From assembly GCA_027485005.1 (NCBI GenBank), contig JAIXRX010000096.1, forward strand, positions 1 through 19,741: a stretch of DNA of 19,741 nt, written 5' to 3'. The DNA comes from Alphaproteobacteria bacterium. GTDB lineage: Bacteria > Pseudomonadota > Alphaproteobacteria > Rickettsiales > JAIXRX01. The position numbers were made by a program, and so were the translations under genes. The notes under the pieces are model-generated. The model did not search any database and was not told the origin of the DNA. It was given only the letters and a program-made list of their open reading frames with translations. Within the stretch, counting starts at the first letter, position 1; every line of letters begins with the position of its first letter. Below, in pieces: positions 16,223 through 19,741 of this stretch.

Positions 16223-16299
16223 GGGCGATTAGCTCAGTTGGTTAGAGCATCTCGTTTACACCGAGAGGGTCCGCGGTTCGAGTCCGTGATCGCCCACCA
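16223..16299 (+). tRNA. tRNA-Val (anticodon TAC)
   Basis: A full cloverleaf of 77 nt. The acceptor GGGCGAT pairs with ATCGCCC. T8-A9 are followed by the GCTC D-stem. The anticodon stem TCTCG/CGAGA encloses the loop TTTACAC with anticodon TAC at 16257-16259. The T-arm carries GTTCGAG. CCA is encoded in the DNA. Confidence 0.97.
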
Positions 16300-16332
16300 T
16301 TCCTTAAACTCGCACGTGACATTTTTTCATGC

Positions 16333-16409
16333 GGGGGTGTAGCTCAGCTGGTTAGAGCGCCTGCCTGTCACGCAGGAGGCCGCGGGTTCGAGTCCCGTCA
16401 CTCCCGCCA
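16333..16409 (+). tRNA. tRNA-Asp (anticodon GTC)
   Basis: A full cloverleaf of 77 nt. The acceptor GGGGGTG pairs with CACTCCC (one G-T pair). The discriminator is G, as expected for tRNA-Asp, and CCA is encoded. The anticodon stem CCTGC/GCAGG encloses CTGTCAC with anticodon GTC at 16367-16369. It lies 33 nt after tRNA-Val, so both probably come from one precursor. Its 3' part is repeated in broken form about 190 nt downstream. Confidence 0.97.
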
Positions 16410-16449
16410 TTCACTAAAAAAGCCCCTTCACGGGGCTTTTTTAGTGAAT
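16409..16449. terminator. Symmetrical terminator behind tRNA-Asp
   Basis: Eighteen base pairs form without mismatch: ATTCACT-A6-GCCCC (from 16409) pairs with GGGGC-T6-AGTGAAT (to 16449) around a short loop. It starts at the last base of the tRNA CCA end. The A6/T6 arms make it a terminator in both directions, so it can also stop read-through from the minus strand. Confidence 0.93.
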
Positions 16450-16463
16450 GAAGAAGGCTTGGA

Positions 16464-16596
16464 GAACCCGCGCGGGTTCACTCGAGTTTGCGAAGCACAG
16501 CGAAGACAAACCGAGGACTGCGCAGCCGAAGGCGAGCAGCCCCTTGAGGGAGAGGCGTGTTAAAACACGCCGAATCAATTCCCGTCACTCCCGCCA
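16464..16596. repeat. Interrupted tRNA-Asp 3' remnant with palindromic insert
   Basis: CGCGGGTTC (16471-16479) and TCCCGTCACTCCCGCCA (16580-16596) copy, base for base, the T-arm/acceptor end of tRNA-Asp (16381-16389 and 16393-16409). In the tRNA three bases separate these blocks; here 100 bases do (16480-16579). The left block is also half of a perfect 16-bp palindrome (16464-16479). The insert folds further: CTCG-A-GTTTG (16481-16490) with CAAACCGAG (16507-16515), and GGCGTGT with ACACGCC (16554-16571). It encodes no convincing protein. It could be a small palindromic repeat element inside a duplicated tRNA end, or a scar of integration at the tRNA. The repeat itself is certain; its origin is not. 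Confidence 0.72.
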
Positions 16597-16618
16597 CTTC
16601 CTCAGTGGCTATTTTTTC
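16593..16618 (+). terminator. Terminator-like hairpin at the end of the tRNA remnant
   Basis: GCCACT (16593-16598) pairs with AGTGGC (16604-16609) around TCCTC and is followed by TATTTTTTCT. It uses the CCA end of the tRNA remnant as part of its stem. The T-tract also holds the end of the antiporter gene on the other strand, so its use as a terminator is uncertain. Confidence 0.45.
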
Positions 16619-17790
16619 TCAATACGCGCATCGTAAATTCGGAATAAAAACGGATTCACCACGATCGATAGCATCGCACCCGCAAGAATCAGATTATATA
16701 AATCTTGCGTCATCAACCCTTTGCTCAGGGCAAGGCCGCCCAAAATAAATGAGAACTCACCAATTTGAGCAAGGCCAATCGCCACGGGGTAGCTCACATC
16801 GCGGGGCTGATTGAATAGATAGGTGATGGCAAATGCGACCGCACTCTTTGCGCCCACAATGGTCAGGAACGTCAATAGCACTGGCAAAGGCTGCTCAATC
16901 ATGGTGCGTGGGTCAAACAGCATACCCACGGAAACAAAGAACAGCACCGAGAAAGCGTCACGCATCTGCACAGAGCTCTGAGCGGATTTGCGGCCGATCT
17001 CGCTTTCGTTCAGCATCACACCCGCCAGAAAGGCACCCAACGCCAGAGAGGCGTCAAACACCACATAGGCAATAAGCGCAAAGCCAAGGGCAATCGCTAA
17101 TGTGCCAAGCGTGTTTAATTCGTCGGAGCGCATTTTGGCGGTTCTTACCAATAGCCATGGCAACAGCCTTCTGCCCACAATAATCATGAAAGCAAAAAAT
17201 CCGCCGATTTTGAAAAGAACCTCAAGTAGTGTGGAAATGATGATTTTTGTGCTTGGTTCTTGTGTGCCGTTGTTCATCTCGGCAAGCACGGGCAGCATCA
17301 CCAATGCAAAAACCATCGCAATATCTTCTATAATCAACCAGCTGATGGCAATTTTTCCGCCCGCGCTATCCAATAATTTTCGTTGTTCCAGCGAGCGGAT
17401 AAGCACAATGGTGCTCGCGACCGAAAGGGAGACGCCAAAAATAATGGCGGCTGTCATATCGTAGCCAAGCCAGATAGCCACGCTTGCACCAATCAATGTG
17501 GCGGCCGTCATCTGCGCGATAGCACCTGGAAGCGCAATTTTACGGCTTGCAATTAAATCTTTAAAAGAAAAATGGAGGCCCACGCCAAACATCAAAAGAA
17601 TAATGCCAATTTCAGCTAATTGGTTGGCCAAGGAAAGGTCGGCGACAAAGCCAGGGGTGTTGGGGCCAATCGCTACCCCTGCTAGCAGGTAGCCAAAGAT
17701 AGCGGGCAACTTCATCTGTTTAGCCAACATACCAAAAATGAATGCGGTGACAATGCTGGCGATAATCGTATAAATCAGTGCATGTTCCAT
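16609..17790 (-). CDS. CPA2-family cation/proton antiporter (KefB/YbaL-like membrane domain only)
   Basis: An inner-membrane transporter exchanging Na+ or K+ for protons; the ion cannot be told from sequence. From the ATG at 17790 it is 393 residues, nearly all hydrophobic, with about 12 predicted membrane segments. LPAIFGYLLAGVAIGP, LLMFGVGLHFSFKDL and SWLIIEDIAMVFALV are typical of the KefB/YbaL branch of the CPA2 family. An in-frame ATG at 17862 would add 24 residues but overlaps the divergent acetyltransferase gene. No clear ribosome binding site is seen for 17790. KefB and YbaL proteins usually continue with a cytosolic RCK (TrkA-N) domain of about 150 residues or more; here the protein ends right after the last membrane segment, with the stop codon touching the tRNA-Asp remnant. 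It may be a natural short form or a truncated gene. Confidence 0.9.
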   Translation of the reverse strand: MEHALIYTIIASIVTAFIFGMLAKQMKLPAIFGYLLAGVAIGPNTPGFVADLSLANQLAEIGIILLMFGVGLHFSFKDLIASRKIALPGAIAQMTAATLIGASVAIWLGYDMTAAIIFGVSLSVASTIVLIRSLEQRKLLDSAGGKIAISWLIIEDIAMVFALVMLPVLAEMNNGTQEPSTKIIISTLLEVLFKIGGFFAFMIIVGRRLLPWLLVRTAKMRSDELNTLGTLAIALGFALIAYVVFDASLALGAFLAGVMLNESEIGRKSAQSSVQMRDAFSVLFFVSVGMLFDPRTMIEQPLPVLLTFLTIVGAKSAVAFAITYLFNQPRDVSYPVAIGLAQIGEFSFILGGLALSKGLMTQDLYNLILAGAMLSIVVNPFLFRIYDARIEKK

Positions 17791-17860
17791 GAAGTGACTA
17801 TATAGAAACAGCGGAAATTCACAAGTAATTGCGCGATAAAACGACATGAAAGAGGACGCC

Positions 17861-18334
17861 ATGCTTCATATTCGCCCTGCGACAGCTGCTGATTCAGCGC
17901 TTATTAGCCAAATGATTATTGAGCTTTCTGAATATGAAAAGCTGCGCCATGAATGTTTTGCAGATGAAGCGTTGCTGACCAAACATTTATTTGGCACGCA
18001 ACCCAAGGCCCACGCGTTGATTGCCGAGTGGAATGGCGCGCCTGCCGCTTTTGCGCTGTATTTTTATAATTTTTCCACCTTCCTCTGCAAACCCGGCATT
18101 TACTTGGAGGATTTATTTGTGCGCCCAGATTTCCGCCGTAAGGGGATTGCGAATGCGCTTTTTCAGCGCCTTGCGCAAATCGCCGTGGCAGAAGAATGTG
18201 GTCGCCTAGAATGGTCGGTACTGGATTGGAATGAAGATGCGTTGAAGTTTTACGCATCACTTGGCGCGGTTTCAATGAGTGAATGGATTGGACAGCGGCT
18301 AGAGGGCGAGGCACTAGCCAATCTCGCCAAGTAA
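17861..18334 (+). CDS. GNAT-family N-acetyltransferase, SSAT-like
   Basis: Transfers an acetyl group from acetyl-CoA to an amine. From the ATG at 17861 it is 157 residues; AAAGAGGA lies 5 nt before it, so it is preferred over the ATG at 17846. The acetyl-CoA site is RRKGIA at 92-97, preceded by the strand IYLEDLFVRPDF. LEWSVLDWNEDALKFYASLGA (116-136) matches the pattern of the spermidine/spermine (diamine) and thialysine acetyltransferase branch, where 'VLDWNxxAxxFYxxLGA' is typical. The N-terminal half (IRPATAADSALISQMI) begins in the usual GNAT way. The substrate is therefore probably a polyamine or a lysine-like amine, but this is inference from similarity. The gene is divergent from the antiporter with 70 nt between starts. 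Confidence 0.92.
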   Translation: MLHIRPATAADSALISQMIIELSEYEKLRHECFADEALLTKHLFGTQPKAHALIAEWNGAPAAFALYFYNFSTFLCKPGIYLEDLFVRPDFRRKGIANALFQRLAQIAVAEECGRLEWSVLDWNEDALKFYASLGAVSMSEWIGQRLEGEALANLAK

Positions 18335-18419
18335 ATGCAATATATGCTCTCTTTCGATTTGACATCGAGCAAACCTATGCAAGAACACATGAGTAAAAAT
18401 TATTTTATCGAGGGAAAAA

Positions 18420-19178
18420 ATGAAAAAAATCTGTATCTTTTTATTGAGCATTATAACCGCAACGGCAACGCATGCCGCTGTACCAAACGCATGCGTTAAA
18501 TTGCCAAACCAAGCCACGTTGCAAGCGGCGCTTAAAGCAGCCACATCTCAGAAAAATGGTGGTTTTGGTTTGAACATGTGGGCCACGGTTGTGGACCGTA
18601 GCGGTGTGGTGTGTGCCGTGGCTTATACGGGTGAAAACGAAGCGGCGCAATGGCCTGGTAGCCGCGTGATTTCTGCGCAAAAAGCAAATACAGCCAACGC
18701 CTTTAGCTTGCCAGCTTTGGCGCTTTCTACTGCCAATCTTTATTCAGCGGTGCAACCGGGCGGTAGCTTGTTTGGCTTGCAAGCCAGCAACCCTGTAGAT
18801 GTTTCGGTGGCTTATGCGGGTAAGGCGAAGGAGTTCGGCACAGAAAATGACGCGATGGTTGGCAAACGTATTGGTGGCGTGAATGTGTTTGGTGGTGGTT
18901 TGCCACTATATGACGCAAGCGGCGAATTGCTTGGTGCGGTTGGTGTCAGCGGAGATAGCTCTTGCGCGGACCATAATATTGCGTGGCGCACGCGTAATAC
19001 TCTGAAGTTGGACTTTGTGCCAGCAGGCGTTGCAGCGGATAAAACCGACCAGATTATTTATGATATTGCGAATGGCAAAAGCAAAGATGGTTTTGGACAT
19101 GCAGCTTGCGCAGGCACAGAAGCGGCGATTGTGAAAACATTGCCAGCCGTTTCTAAGGTTACAAAAGCAGCAAACTAA
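18420..19178 (+). CDS. Exported GlcG/HbpS-family (DUF336) protein
   Basis: A 252-residue protein with a signal peptide (MKKICIFLLSIITATATHA, cleavage near residue 19), so it is periplasmic or secreted. The body matches the GlcG/HbpS (DUF336) fold: LQAALKAATSQKNGGFGLNMWATVVDRSGVVCAVAY, the SRVISAQKANTANAFS segment, and a Gly-rich GGVNVFGGGLPLYDASGELLGAVGVSGDS stretch. Some members bind haem or sense redox state; others are of unknown function. Three cysteines in the mature chain (25, 65 and 181) and a late one at about 231 could form disulfides. GAGGGA 5 nt before the ATG supports the start. TTGACA at 18359 may be the -35 box of its promoter, but no -10 at normal distance was found. The stop codon overlaps that of the convergent racemase gene by 3 nt. 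Confidence 0.88.
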   Translation: MKKICIFLLSIITATATHAAVPNACVKLPNQATLQAALKAATSQKNGGFGLNMWATVVDRSGVVCAVAYTGENEAAQWPGSRVISAQKANTANAFSLPALALSTANLYSAVQPGGSLFGLQASNPVDVSVAYAGKAKEFGTENDAMVGKRIGGVNVFGGGLPLYDASGELLGAVGVSGDSSCADHNIAWRTRNTLKLDFVPAGVAADKTDQIIYDIANGKSKDGFGHAACAGTEAAIVKTLPAVSKVTKAAN

Positions 19179-19741
19179 TTCGCGAACATCCAATCAACAG
19201 CGGCGTGGGCATGTATCAGTGTGGTATCAAACACTGGAATGCTCACGTCGCTTTTTTGTATCAACATGCCAATTTCGGTGCAGCCGAGAATCACGCCTTG
19301 CGCGCCTTGTTCAGCAAGTTGCCCAATAATACGCTGATATTCGCGCCGCGATGCATCCAGCACCTTGCCTTGGCAAAGCTCCTCAAAAATAATGCGATGA
19401 ACAATGGCGCGGTCGGCGTCATTCGGTACTACCACCTCTAGCCCAAATTTTGTCTGCAGGCGGCCTTTGTAAAAATCTTTTTCCATGGTGAAGGCCGTGC
19501 CTAAGAGCGCCACTTTGGAAAGCCCAGCGGCTTGAATCGCGCTCGCGGTCGCGTCCGCAATATGCAGCACGGGCAGGGCGGCGCGCGCCTCAATGCCGTC
19601 TGCCAGTAAATGCATCGTGTTAGTGCAAATCACAATCGCTTGCGCGCCTGCTTGCTTGAGGCCTGCGGCAGCGTTCACCAGTGCGGTTTCGGCACCCTCC
19701 CAATCGGCGGCGCGCTGCATGGCGGCGATTTCTTCAAAGTC
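19175..19741 (-). CDS. Aspartate/glutamate racemase family protein, partial (N-terminus off the right edge)
   Basis: The last 188 residues of a protein that enters from the right edge: the frame is open to base 19741 (reading DFEEIAA there), upstream of an internal Met at 19720. CTNTMH near residue 40 and GCTEIGML near residue 152 hold the two cysteines that act as the acid/base pair in the cofactor-independent aspartate/glutamate racemase family. IIFEELCQGKV and VFDTTLIHAHAAVDWMFA are typical of the RacD/YgeA branch. It probably interconverts D- and L-aspartate or a related amino acid, possibly for peptidoglycan or D-amino-acid turnover. The missing part should be about 45 residues, judging by the usual length of about 230. 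It converges with the GlcG/HbpS-like gene. Confidence 0.9.
   Translation of the reverse strand, partial: DFEEIAAMQRAADWEGAETALVNAAAGLKQAGAQAIVICTNTMHLLADGIEARAALPVLHIADATASAIQAAGLSKVALLGTAFTMEKDFYKGRLQTKFGLEVVVPNDADRAIVHRIIFEELCQGKVLDASRREYQRIIGQLAEQGAQGVILGCTEIGMLIQKSDVSIPVFDTTLIHAHAAVDWMFAN

Noticed and set aside
16333..16609. Attachment site pair of an integrated island
   Set aside because: The direct repeats enclose under 200 bp and no integrase, excisionase or phage gene is present, so no integrated island is supported. Only a scar or small element remains possible.
16448..16636. Open frame of 62 codons across the tRNA remnant
   Set aside because: It runs through hairpins and the copied tRNA end, has no ribosome binding site and has a low-complexity basic composition. 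It is best explained as chance coding in a repeat.
1..19741. CRISPR arrays, insertion sequences, rRNA genes and known riboswitches
   Set aside because: Looked for on both strands; no regularly spaced repeats, transposase motifs, rRNA landmarks or riboswitch cores were seen.

Overview
The window looks like a chromosomal piece of an uncultured or little-studied alphaproteobacterium with moderate to low GC (judged by eye, not computed). The main reason is the gene order tig-clpP-clpX-lon-HU followed by tRNA-Val(TAC) and tRNA-Asp(GTC), an arrangement familiar from Alphaproteobacteria. I cannot name a genus. No rRNA, CRISPR array, insertion sequence, transposase, integrase or phage gene is visible.

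Left arm (1-3741): a minus-strand gene runs off the left edge and encodes a secreted protein with curlin-type Q-x-G-x-x-N repeats, probably an amyloid fibre subunit. It is divergent from an unrecognised 183-residue cytosolic protein, whose putative promoter carries a perfect ACTGTC-N4-GACAGT palindrome. A strong bidirectional terminator follows. Then comes a minus-strand pair: a glycosyltransferase-like gene and rimO (methylthiolation of ribosomal protein S12), 10 nt apart.

Middle (3781-9194): an RluA-type pseudouridine synthase, a secreted zincin (HEIAH) and a YdjM/DUF457-type membrane hydrolase lie on the plus strand. Facing them on the minus strand is a two-gene unit: an unrecognised membrane protein of 529 residues, translationally coupled (TAATG) to an exported M48-like metallopeptidase (HEMGH, EYRAD). 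These metallopeptidase and membrane-protein genes are the least explained coding part of the window.

Core (9457-16409): a protein quality-control block. It holds trigger factor, the ClpP peptidase, the ClpX unfoldase, Lon protease and the nucleoid protein HU, then the two tRNA genes. Rho-independent terminators follow clpX, lon, HU and tRNA-Asp. A sigma32-like promoter candidate sits in front of lon. Trigger factor handles nascent chains at the ribosome, while ClpXP and Lon degrade misfolded and regulatory proteins. HU is a known Lon substrate in other bacteria.

Right arm (16410-19741): immediately behind tRNA-Asp and its terminator is a hairpin-rich segment of about 145 bp. It repeats the 3' part of tRNA-Asp in two pieces separated by 100 bp, and so looks like a broken tRNA copy or a tRNA-derived repeat. 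A CPA2-type cation/proton antiporter without the usual C-terminal RCK domain ends exactly against this segment. Next come an SSAT-like GNAT acetyltransferase, an exported GlcG/HbpS-family protein and a partial aspartate/glutamate racemase family gene that runs off the right edge.

The most unusual items are the tRNA-Asp remnant, the RCK-less antiporter abutting it, the curlin-like protein and the two exported metallopeptidases with their unknown membrane partner.
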